From Halovivax limisalsi (GTDB taxonomy: Archaea; Halobacteriota; Halobacteria; Halobacteriales; Natrialbaceae), in NCBI RefSeq assembly GCF_023093535.1, contig NZ_CP095757.1, positions 2,356,001 through 2,420,000 on the forward strand: a DNA stretch of 64,000 bases, written 5' to 3'. Position numbers and translations under genes: made by a program. The notes beneath the pieces are model-generated. The model worked only from the letters and a program-made list of their open reading frames with translations. It had not been told where the DNA came from and searched no databases. How positions within the stretch are numbered: position 1 is the stretch's first letter; each line of letters starts with the position of its first letter. Shown here piece by piece: positions 57,697-64,000 of the stretch.

Positions 57697-58422
57697 ATGA
57701 TCGTCGTCGTGTTCGTCGACCCGCCGGAGACGGGCCGTCGGTACGTAGAGGCGCTGCTCGACGCGGACGTGGTCGATCCGCCGGAGGCGCGCACGCTGTA
57801 CGAGAGCGCGGTCACCGACGTCCTCCGCGCGGCTCGGGACAGCAGCGCCGCGGTGCTCGTCAACTACCGCGAACCGGACGGCGTCTCGGACCCGGAGGAT
57901 CGCGTGCGCTCGCTGGTCTCGACGGTGATCGACGACCCGGACGACGTCCGATTCGAACGCCAGGTCGGCTCGTCGCGGTCGGCCCGCGTCGGCAATACCG
58001 TCACCCACCTGCTCGAACGCGAGGACGAGGTGAGCGTCGCCCTCCTCGAACCCACCGTCCCGCTCGTGCGACGAACCGAGATCGACGGCGTGATGATGTC
58101 GGTCCGCCGAAACGAGGTCGTCCTCGGATCGAACGCGGCGGGCGACGTCTATCTCAGCGCGTACAGCCAGCCGATCGATTTCACGGACGCCTACGAGCCG
58201 CCGACGCTCGCGACGGTCACGGAACGAGCCAGCGTCGAAGGTCTCGCGGTGGGATTCGCGCCGACGATTCCGACGATCGAGACTGAAGCCGGACTGGCAG
58301 CGACCGTTGCGACCATCGAGGCGCGAGCCGCGGCCGGAAAACCGATCCCCGTGTCGACGTCGGAGGCGATCGAGGATCTCGGGTTGCGGACCGCTGATGG
58401 TCGGACCGTAACGCGCGATTGA
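57697..58422 (+). CDS. DUF2064/nucleotidyltransferase-like haloarchaeal protein
   Basis: A 241-residue soluble alpha/beta protein starting MIVVVFVDPPETGRRYVEAL. Segments AVLVNYREPDGV, SARVGNTVTHLLEREDEVSV and GVMMSVRRNEVVLGSNAAGD suggest a GT-A/nucleotidyltransferase-like fold related to DUF2064 proteins, but the usual DxD-type metal site is not clear to me. Haloarchaeal relatives exist from memory; the function is unknown. ATG 57697 begins the first strand. It ends 46 bases before tRNA-Ser. Confidence 0.65.
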   Translation: MIVVVFVDPPETGRRYVEALLDADVVDPPEARTLYESAVTDVLRAARDSSAAVLVNYREPDGVSDPEDRVRSLVSTVIDDPDDVRFERQVGSSRSARVGNTVTHLLEREDEVSVALLEPTVPLVRRTEIDGVMMSVRRNEVVLGSNAAGDVYLSAYSQPIDFTDAYEPPTLATVTERASVEGLAVGFAPTIPTIETEAGLAATVATIEARAAAGKPIPVSTSEAIEDLGLRTADGRTVTRD

Positions 58423-58468
58423 ATCGGACCGACAACGCTTTTTGCCGGGAGGGAAAACCGACGGTCGC

Positions 58469-58550
58469 GGTGGGGTGGCAGAGCGGCCCATTGCGCCTGC
58501 CTTGAAAGCAGGTGGCGTCAGCCTCATGGGTTCAAATCCCATCCCCACCG
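58469..58550 (+). tRNA. tRNA-Ser (anticodon TGA)
   Basis: Acceptor arms GGTGGGG (58469-58475) and CCCCACC (58543-58549) pair fully, discriminator G at 58550 as expected for Ser. Anticodon stem CCTGC/GCAGG with loop CTTGAAA gives anticodon TGA. A long variable arm (GGCGTCAGCC region) and T-arm ATGGGTTCAAATCCCAT complete a class II tRNA. CCA is not encoded. Confidence 0.96.
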
Positions 58551-58814
58551 TTGCTGTCGCGAACAATTCGTGAGCGACTGCGAGGTGCGGTGGGTTTGAA
58601 GTAGACCAGTCGCAGCTCGCGCAGCGACCGAAGGGAGCGAGCAAGACCGTCTGGGCGTGGTTCAAATCCCATCCCCACCGCTTCTGCGACGAACGGACGT
58701 GAGGAGCGAAGCGGACACGGTGGGATTTGAATTATACCGAGGTTCTGTGAGCGGAGCGATCAGGTTCTCGGGAGTAGTTCAAATCCCATCCCCACCGCTT
58801 CTGCGACGAACGGA
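58551..58814 (+). repeat. Two tandem tRNA-Ser tail cassettes
   Basis: Unit 1 (58551-58680): hairpin GTCGC/GCGAC at 58556-58578 with loop GAACAATTCGTGA, antisense piece CGGTGGGTTTGAA (58588-58600), spacer, then a 22-base exact copy of the tRNA 3' end at 58659-58680. Unit 2 (58681-58797): CTTCTGCGACGAACGGACG, antisense piece CGGTGGGATTTGAA (58718-58731), spacer, exact 21-base copy at 58777-58797. The 38 bases at 58660-58697 recur exactly at 58777-58814. The antisense pieces are reverse complements of the tRNA 3' end lacking about six internal bases. Nothing here is coding. Confidence 0.85.
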
Positions 58815-58941
58815 CTGCAGCGTGAAACCGATCGATTGGCGCGTAACCGCGCAGTACAATTCATCTTCCTGTGGAATGCACGTCCCGCCAACCGCCGGTT
58901 TAGAAACCACAAGCTATAGGTGTGAGTGTCGCAAACCTAGG

Positions 58942-58963
58942 ATTAGACGCGGCTAATATAAAT
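58942..58963. promoter_or_regulatory. Promoter and candidate metal-regulator operator of znu operon
   Basis: Arms ATTAG (58942-58946) and CTAAT (58953-58957) flank ACGCGG, and the right arm overlaps the TATA-like CTAATATAAAT (58953-58963). About 27 bases further is ATG 58990, consistent with a leaderless transcript. CCTAGG (58936-58941) lies just upstream. The DtxR-family regulator encoded at the operon's end is the natural candidate to bind here; inferred. Confidence 0.55.
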
Positions 58964-58989
58964 ATTCGACAACAGCTATGATACGTGAT

Positions 58990-60054
58990 ATGGCCGACGA
59001 AGGGTCGGTTTCGCGGCGGAACACGCTACGGCTCAGCGGTGCGGCGATGCTTGCGGGACTGGCGGGATGCACTGCGCTGCCGAGCGCACCCGGGCGAGCA
59101 GAGAGCGACGGAAACGGCGGCGATCCGGTTGCTGTGGCCTCGTTCTTCAGCTTCTTCGACTTCGGCCGGAAGATCGCCGACGGGACGCCGCTGACGGTGC
59201 GCAACCTCGTCCCGACGGGCCTCCACGGCCACGGCTGGGAGCCAAACGCCAGTATCATCCAGGACATCACCGAGGCGGACGCCTTCATCCACGTCGGAGA
59301 AGACTTCCAGCCCTGGGCCGACCGCGCCATCCAGACGATCACCGGCGACGGCATCGAGACGGCACTCATCAACGTCAGGGAGGGAATCGAACTAGAGGAC
59401 CTCGCTGCGTCACTCGACCGCGAGGAGGAGGGCGTCGGCGCCGAGCGAGGGAAGGATCCGCACTTCTGGCTGGATCCGCTTCGCGCGATGCGGTCCGTCG
59501 ACAACATCGCCGAGGGGTTCGTCGAAATAGCCCCCGAATACGCCGACGCGTTTCGCGAGAACGCCGAGACGTACAAATCCGAGGTCCTCGAACGTATCCA
59601 CGCGGAGTATCGGGCCATCTTCGACCGGGCGCAGCGCGACATCGTCCAGCTGGCCGCGCACAACGCCTTCCAGTACATCGGCGTCCGATACGGCGTGCAG
59701 ATGCGGCCGCTCGTGACGAACCTGGCGGCGAGCGGCGACGTCAAGCCCGCGGACATCCGCGAAGCGGAACGGGTTATCCGCGAGAACGACATCCGGTACA
59801 TCGCGAACGGCGTCTTCGAGTCCCAACGACCGGCTCAGCAGCTCGTCCGCGAGACGGCCGTGGACGCGTACTTCCCCGTGACGCCGTACGCCGGCGTTCG
59901 CGAGGAGTGGGTCGAGGAGAACTGGGGCTACGAGGAGATCGCGTACAACATCAACATGCCCACGTTCGAGATCGTCCTCGGCAACGAGACGCCAGAGGAC
60001 GCGGCTCCGTCGGAGGGCTGGGTCGAACAGTGGCGCAACTTCGAACCGATATGA
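58990..60054 (+). CDS. znuA: Zinc/manganese ABC transporter substrate-binding lipoprotein
   Basis: A 354-residue cluster A-I solute-binding protein. The N-terminus has a Tat lipoprotein signal (SRRNTLRLSGAAMLAGLAGC), with Cys as lipid anchor. Metal-binding His residues are expected in LHGHGWEPN (about 75-83), DPHFWLDPLRAM (about 155-166) and QLAAHNAFQYIG (about 217-228), plus an Asp/Glu late in the chain. It delivers Zn2+ or Mn2+ to the ZnuBC transporter. ATG 58990 is favoured because it fits the TATA box; ATG 58978 would add four residues. It overlaps the ATPase gene by four bases (ATGA). Confidence 0.92.
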   Translation: MADEGSVSRRNTLRLSGAAMLAGLAGCTALPSAPGRAESDGNGGDPVAVASFFSFFDFGRKIADGTPLTVRNLVPTGLHGHGWEPNASIIQDITEADAFIHVGEDFQPWADRAIQTITGDGIETALINVREGIELEDLAASLDREEEGVGAERGKDPHFWLDPLRAMRSVDNIAEGFVEIAPEYADAFRENAETYKSEVLERIHAEYRAIFDRAQRDIVQLAAHNAFQYIGVRYGVQMRPLVTNLAASGDVKPADIREAERVIRENDIRYIANGVFESQRPAQQLVRETAVDAYFPVTPYAGVREEWVEENWGYEEIAYNINMPTFEIVLGNETPEDAAPSEGWVEQWRNFEPI

Positions 60055-60959
60055 GCACACAGGACACCGATTCCGCGACGGCGGGTGGCACAGACGAGCG
60101 GCCGGCAACCGAGACGGACGCCACGACGAACGAACCGGTCATCGACCTCGCGGACGTCACGTTCGGCTACACGGCGACGCCCGTCGTCGAGGACGTCTCG
60201 CTGACCATCGATCCGGGTGAGTACGTCGCCATCGTGGGGCCGAACGGTTCGGGGAAGTCGACACTGATGCAGCTGATGCTCGGCCTGCTCGAGCCCGATA
60301 CGGGCAGGGCTCGCCTGTTCGACGAACGTGCCGACCGGTTCGACGACGGCGAGCGGATCGGCCACGTCGCCCAGCAGGCCAGCGCCGCGAAAGCGATGCC
60401 CATCACCGTCCGCGAGGTGGTGAAGATGGGTCGGTTCGCCCACGTCGGATTCGATCGACTGATCGACGAAGACCAGACGCTCGTCGACGCAGTGCGCGAG
60501 GACCCGCTCGGGACCTCCAGCGGCGCCCTCGATGCCGTCTTCGGACGACTTTCCGCGTCGGACTGGGCGATCGTCGACGACGCACTCGCGACCGTCGGGA
60601 TGAGTGCGTTCGCCGACCGGCGCGTCACGCAGCTCTCGGGTGGGCAACGCCAGCGCGCGTTCATCGCGCGGGCGCTGGCGAGCGAGGCCGACCTGCTCGT
60701 GCTGGACGAGCCGACCGTGGGGGTCGACGCCGAATCGGTCGACGCCTTCTACGACCTGCTTGCGGCGCTCAACGCCGATGGCATCACCGTCGTCCTCATC
60801 GAGCACGACCTCGGGGCGGTCGTCGAGCACGCCGACCGCGTCGTCTGTCTGAACCGCGAGATCTATTTCGACGGACCGACCGACGAGTTCGTGGAGAGCG
60901 ACGCGCTGGCCCGGGCGTTCGGGACGGAGGCGCGATTTCTCACGGGGGTGGGCGGATGA
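60051..60959 (+). CDS. znuC: Metal ABC transporter ATP-binding protein
   Basis: A 302-residue ABC ATPase. After an acidic, Thr-rich leader of about 28 residues come Walker A GPNGSGKST (about 63-71), signature LSGGQRQRAFIARAL (about 197-211), Walker B LLVLDEPTVGVD (about 218-229) and the switch His in LIEHDLG. An unusual insert of about 35 residues between Q loop and signature (DRLIDEDQTLVDAVREDPLG ...) is longer than in bacterial ZnuC. It starts inside the znuA stop and overlaps the permease start, so the three genes form one operon. Confidence 0.94.
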   Translation: MSTQDTDSATAGGTDERPATETDATTNEPVIDLADVTFGYTATPVVEDVSLTIDPGEYVAIVGPNGSGKSTLMQLMLGLLEPDTGRARLFDERADRFDDGERIGHVAQQASAAKAMPITVREVVKMGRFAHVGFDRLIDEDQTLVDAVREDPLGTSSGALDAVFGRLSASDWAIVDDALATVGMSAFADRRVTQLSGGQRQRAFIARALASEADLLVLDEPTVGVDAESVDAFYDLLAALNADGITVVLIEHDLGAVVEHADRVVCLNREIYFDGPTDEFVESDALARAFGTEARFLTGVGG

Positions 60960-62041
60960 GCGTGGGTCCGGCAGTCGTCCTCGCGGGAGGCGGGATCACC
61001 TCGGTGGACCCGTCGCTGCTCCTCTCGCTACTGGGCGGTCTCGGCGCAATCGGCGACTTCGTCTTCGAGTTTCTCATGTGGGTCCTGGCGCAGTGGTACT
61101 GGCTGATGGACTGGGTGTACTACGTCACGGGCCTGGAGATGCTGAACCCGCGCTACCGGTTCATGCACCGGGCGATACTCGTCGGGCTCTGCGTCGGCGT
61201 GATGGCCCCGCTCATCGGGACGTTCCTCGTCCACCGACAGCTCGCGCTCATCGGCGACGCGCTCGCACACACCGCGTTCGCGGGGGTGGCCGTCGGCCTG
61301 TTCCTGAACGCCGTCCTCGACCTCGGGGTCTCGCCGTATCTCACCGCCGTCGTCGTGGCGATGATCGCCGCGCTATTCATCGAACTCATCTCCGAGGTCA
61401 CGGACGCCTACAACGACGTCTCGATGGCCATCGTTCTCTCGACGGGATTCGCGCTGGGGACGACGCTCATCAGCCTCAACGCGGGCGGGCTCGCCGTCGG
61501 CGTCAACCAGTTTCTCTTCGGGAACCTGTCGACGGTCTCGCCTCAGAGCGCCGCGATCCTCCTGGTGCTGTTTGCCGTCATCGTCGGGACCGTGGCCCTG
61601 ACACGCAACCAGCTCCTGTACGTTACGTTCGACGAAACGGCAGCCGCAGTCTCCGGCATCCCCGTCAACTGGTACAATCGGGTGATGGTCGTGTTGACGG
61701 CGATGGTCGTCGTCGGAGCGATGCAGATCATGGGCGTCATCCTCGTCGCGGCGATGCTCGTCGTTCCGGTCGCGGGTGCGACGCAGGTGTCCCGAAGTTT
61801 CTCCGAGTCGCTCGTTCTCTCGGTCGTACTCGCCGAACTGGCGGTGTTGCTGGGCATCGGCGTCGCCTTCTACGGCGGCGTCACGGCCGGCGGCGTCATC
61901 GTCCTCGTGGCCGTCGGAATCTACATCTGCGCCGTCGGGCTGGGCAAAGTGCAGTCCGCCCGCGGTGAACAGGTCACGCCCAGCATGGGTAGCATCGAGA
62001 CCGAGAGCGCGGATGCGAGCGCGGGACGGGGTGACGACTGA
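60956..62041 (+). CDS. znuB: Metal ABC transporter permease
   Basis: A 361-residue ABC-3 family permease with eight or nine transmembrane helices. Family marks: MAPLIGTFLVHRQLALIGDA and LAHTAFAGVAVGL near 85-115, GVNQFLFGNLSTVS near 181, and MQIMGVILVAAMLVVPVAGA near 261. An N-terminal extension of about 60 residues before the first conserved helix is hydrophobic (FVFEFLMWVLAQWYWLMDWV). It overlaps znuC by four bases and shares one base with the regulator gene. Confidence 0.92.
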   Translation: MSVGPAVVLAGGGITSVDPSLLLSLLGGLGAIGDFVFEFLMWVLAQWYWLMDWVYYVTGLEMLNPRYRFMHRAILVGLCVGVMAPLIGTFLVHRQLALIGDALAHTAFAGVAVGLFLNAVLDLGVSPYLTAVVVAMIAALFIELISEVTDAYNDVSMAIVLSTGFALGTTLISLNAGGLAVGVNQFLFGNLSTVSPQSAAILLVLFAVIVGTVALTRNQLLYVTFDETAAAVSGIPVNWYNRVMVVLTAMVVVGAMQIMGVILVAAMLVVPVAGATQVSRSFSESLVLSVVLAELAVLLGIGVAFYGGVTAGGVIVLVAVGIYICAVGLGKVQSARGEQVTPSMGSIETESADASAGRGDD

Positions 62042-62805
62042 TGGTCGCAGCCAGCGATGGCGACTCGCCGGACGGCGACCCCGCCAGAAACGACGGGGAA
62101 CGCAAGTCGGACGAATCGACACGAATGCTGAGCGCGGTCATGGAGGACTATATCAAGGCGATCTACGTCCACGAGGAGGACGGCGACGGACGGGTATCGA
62201 CCTCGGCCCTCGCCGACGACCTCGAGGTCACCGCGCCGACCGTCTCCGCCACGCTGAAAACGCTCGAAGAGCGGGATCTCATCGACCGCAAGGAGTACAA
62301 AGGGGTGACGCTCACCGAGGAGGGCGAACTCGTCGCCCTCGAGGTCCTCCGACACCACCGCATCCTCGAGACATTTTTGACCGAACGGTTCGATTACGAC
62401 TGGGCCGACGTCCACCGCGAGGCCGACAGACTCGAACACTACGTGTCCGAGGAACTGACCGACCGCATCGCCGAAACGCTGGGAAACCCGCCGGTCGATC
62501 CCCACGGCGACCCGATCCCCGACGCCGACCTGTCCGTTCCCGAAGGGCGTGAAACCATCCGCCTCGCTGAGGCCGAGGAGGACGAACACGTGACCGTCCA
62601 CCGAATCCACGACCAGGACGACGCGGACCTTCGATACCTCGCCGATGTCGGCATTCGTCCGGCGGTCGAACTCGCGGTCGTCCGCGTCGCGCCGTTCGGG
62701 ATGATAACCGTCGAGACGCCGGCGGGTGAGCAGAGCCTCCCGACGGAGATCGCCCGGTTGATCGAAGTCGTGCCGGCGGCCGCCGCGGACGGAACCGAGA
62801 CGTAA
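62041..62805 (+). CDS. DtxR/MntR-family metal-dependent regulator
   Basis: A 254-residue regulator. A polar leader (about 1-28) precedes the winged helix (about 30-95, MEDYIKAIYVHEEDGDGRVS, DDLEVTAPTVSATLKTLEER). The dimerisation/metal domain (about 96-165) contains HHRILETFLTERFDYDWADV and EADRLEHYVSEEL, with the usual metal-ligand pattern His/Glu/Asp. A C-terminal FeoA/SH3-like domain (about 175-245) has ADVGIRPAVELAVVRVAPFG. It is the last gene of the znuACB operon and probably represses it when metal is plentiful, via the palindrome at the promoter. Confidence 0.92.
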   Translation: MVAASDGDSPDGDPARNDGERKSDESTRMLSAVMEDYIKAIYVHEEDGDGRVSTSALADDLEVTAPTVSATLKTLEERDLIDRKEYKGVTLTEEGELVALEVLRHHRILETFLTERFDYDWADVHREADRLEHYVSEELTDRIAETLGNPPVDPHGDPIPDADLSVPEGRETIRLAEAEEDEHVTVHRIHDQDDADLRYLADVGIRPAVELAVVRVAPFGMITVETPAGEQSLPTEIARLIEVVPAAAADGTET

Positions 62806-62906
62806 GTTCGATCACGCTTCCGAGAAGGCCACCCGTGACTCGCGCCGATCGCGAATTGTTCGGGCCACCGTGCCTCGTGGTTCGCTCCGCTCACCGTTCG
62901 GATTGC

Positions 62907-62933
62907 CGAGATTCTCACTCCGTTCGAATCTCG
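62907..62933 (-). repeat. Stem-loop with GAAC...GTGA loop behind tRNA-Thr
   Basis: Read on the minus strand, arms CGAGATTC and GAATCTCG pair over 8 bp around loop GAACGGAGTGA, beginning three bases after the tRNA end. The same loop occurs behind tRNA-Val (36586-36596), and related loops lie behind tRNA-Val and tRNA-Ser. A further GAACAATTCGCGA lies about 85 bases downstream of tRNA-Thr on the minus strand. No sense copy of the tRNA 3' end was seen here. Confidence 0.75.
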
Positions 62934-62935
62934 CA

Positions 62936-63009
62936 AGCCAGGGGTGGGATTTGAACCCACGAAGTCTCGATTACAAGTCGAGTGCATGAACCGCCCATGC
63001 TCCCCTGGC
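62936..63009 (-). tRNA. tRNA-Thr (anticodon TGT)
   Basis: On the minus strand the acceptor arms GCCAGGG and CCCTGGC (63003-63009 and 62937-62943 on plus) pair fully, with discriminator T at 62936. Anticodon stem CTCGA/TCGAG with loop CTTGTAA gives anticodon TGT. The T-arm is GTGGGTTCAAATCCCAC. CCA is not encoded. Confidence 0.96.
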
Positions 63010-63023
63010 GCAGTGTTCGGTTG

Positions 63024-63530
63024 TCAGTCGACCCTTGACTGTGTTTCGTTTTCACCCGGTTCGTCGAGGCGCCGGGTCACCGTCAGGCGGTGCGGGTCGT
63101 AGCCCGCGCGTCGGTAAAACCGCCGGGCCGAATCGTTCGACGCCATGACGTCGATCTGGCAGATCTCGACGCCGCGGTCGGCCAGTTCCGATTCGACGGC
63201 CGAGAGCAGCGTCGTTCCGATGCCGCGGTCGCGATGGGCGGGTTCGACCCAGAGATTCGAGAGCGTGCCGCGGGTGACCGACAGTTCGAAGGTCCCGGAT
63301 TCGACTGCGAAACTCGCGAAGCCGACTATCTCGTCGTCCAACCTGGCGACGAGGAGGCAGTCCGCGACCTGGTGGGCGGCGATGACGTCGCGGATCGTCG
63401 ATCGGTTCGACTCGACGTCGAGGTGCGAGCCGTGGTCGCGCTGCTCGGCCGCGAGCGAGAGCCAGCACTCGACGAGGCGATCGAGATCGGCGCCCGTCGC
63501 GGGCTCAATGCGTAGATCTGACGGGGGCAT
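63024..63530 (-). CDS. GNAT N-acetyltransferase
   Basis: A 168-residue acetyltransferase. The first strand is LRIEPATGADLDRLVECWLS, the acetyl-CoA loop LWVEPAHRDRGIGTTLLSAV (about 93-112), and the last conserved part EICQIDVMASNDSARRFYRR-AGY. The substrate is unknown. Its start overlaps the end of pgk by 26 bases on the same strand, so it is probably translated after pgk from one transcript. A CDS end to tRNA-Thr gap of only 14 bases remains. Confidence 0.9.
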   Translation of the reverse strand: MPPSDLRIEPATGADLDRLVECWLSLAAEQRDHGSHLDVESNRSTIRDVIAAHQVADCLLVARLDDEIVGFASFAVESGTFELSVTRGTLSNLWVEPAHRDRGIGTTLLSAVESELADRGVEICQIDVMASNDSARRFYRRAGYDPHRLTVTRRLDEPGENETQSRVD

Positions 63531-64000
63531 CCTCGAGGGCCTCGACGGCGGGTAGTGGATCGCCGGTCAGGAGGGTCAGCGCCGCTCCGCCGCCGGTACT
63601 GACGTGGGAGAAGCCGTCGACGCCGAGTTGGCGAAGCGCCGAGGCGGTGTCGCCGCCGCCGACGATGCTCGTCGGGACGGCCGTCGCCGCCTCGAAGAGT
63701 TCGCGCGTTCCCCGTTCGAAGGCGGCGTTCTCGTAGACGCCTGCCGGCCCGTTGAGGATGACCGTCTCCGAGTCGGCGAAGACGTCGGTGTAGGCCTCGA
63801 TCGTCCGCGAGCCGACGTCCATCGCGAGATCGTCGTCGGCCGGCAGGTCCGATCGGTCGAGCTCGACCCGCTCGCCGTCGCGTTCGACGGCGACGTCTCG
63901 GGGGAATTCGATGCGGTCGCCGTAGGCCTCCAGCAGGTCGGCCGCGCGATCGATCTCGTCGAAGAACCCGCGCTCGTAGATGACGTTCGAACTCGCGTCG
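63505..64000 (-). CDS. pgk: Phosphoglycerate kinase, C-terminal part
   Basis: The frame is open to the right edge of the window, so about 165 C-terminal residues are visible. Key marks: VILNGPAGVYENAAFERGT, SIVGGGDTASALRQLG and the end FSHVSTGGGAALTLLTGDPL, where GGGDT binds nucleotide phosphates and the GGGA loop forms the active site. Upstream visible residues include SSNVIYERGFFDEIDRAADL. The enzyme interconverts 1,3-bisphosphoglycerate and 3-phosphoglycerate in glycolysis/gluconeogenesis. Confidence 0.95.
   Translation of the reverse strand, partial: DASSNVIYERGFFDEIDRAADLLEAYGDRIEFPRDVAVERDGERVELDRSDLPADDDLAMDVGSRTIEAYTDVFADSETVILNGPAGVYENAAFERGTRELFEAATAVPTSIVGGGDTASALRQLGVDGFSHVSTGGGAALTLLTGDPLPAVEALEDAPVRSTH

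Noticed and set aside
58659-58797. Direct repeats suggesting a CRISPR array
   Set aside because: The repeats are tRNA 3' ends, there are only two plus the tRNA itself, and the spacers contain antisense tRNA pieces and have no CRISPR-like uniformity; no cas gene is near.

Overview
The window comes from a high-GC halophilic archaeon (class Halobacteria). The evidence is acidic proteomes throughout, genes starting a few bases after TATA-like boxes (leaderless transcripts), bat-type HTH-10 and DUF7344-type regulators, MEDS and multi-PAS histidine kinases, a split archaeal glycine dehydrogenase, archaeal HMG-CoA synthase, a proteasome beta subunit with an autocleaved propeptide, and three archaeal tRNAs without an encoded CCA. 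I do not assign a genus.

Layout. 1-9 kb: tail of a DUF7289-like surface protein, HMG-CoA synthase (isoprenoid lipids), a cluster of stem-loops, an AI-2E-type transporter, gcvPA-gcvPB, and an RHH/PIN toxin-antitoxin pair behind a perfect palindrome. 9-17 kb: small housekeeping and hypothetical genes broken by an AT-rich accessory island (about 10.95-13.25 kb) holding a HEPN-domain protein, a zinc-finger microprotein and a strongly structured non-coding stretch. 17-23.5 kb: a possible catabolic block (epimerase, TPP enzyme, M24 hydrolase with an altered metal site, LLM oxidoreductase, GNAT). 23.9-27.2 kb: a bat-type regulator whose HTH-10 tail is cut off by an in-frame TGA, plus a DUF7344 protein. 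27.3-30.6 kb: phenylacetyl-CoA epoxidase operon paaABCD with a separate zinc ribbon and a PaaI thioesterase. 30.8-36.4 kb: NAD kinase/inositol monophosphatase fusion, MEDS kinase and response regulator, cobalamin adenosyltransferase. 36.4-45.3 kb: tRNA-Val, a five-PAS kinase and gltB. 45.5-57.6 kb: FNT channel, DoxX, CBS proteins, UPF0212, psmB, Gfo/Idh oxidoreductase, DUF389, aIF2B-like isomerase, Mrp ATPase, uracil-DNA glycosylase. 57.7-64 kb: tRNA-Ser, a znuACB-type metal ABC operon that ends in its own DtxR-family regulator, tRNA-Thr, GNAT and the C-terminal part of phosphoglycerate kinase.

The most unusual signal is not a protein. Behind tRNA-Ser and tRNA-Val lie cassettes with the same layout: a hairpin, an antisense shortened copy of that tRNA's own 3' end, a spacer, and a sense copy of the 3' end. 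tRNA-Ser has two in tandem. Hairpins sharing a GAAC...GTGA loop but with different, still paired stems follow all three tRNAs. A second oddity is a run of at least eight perfect stem-loops in about 250 bases after the HMG-CoA synthase gene. All functional ideas about these elements are inference.
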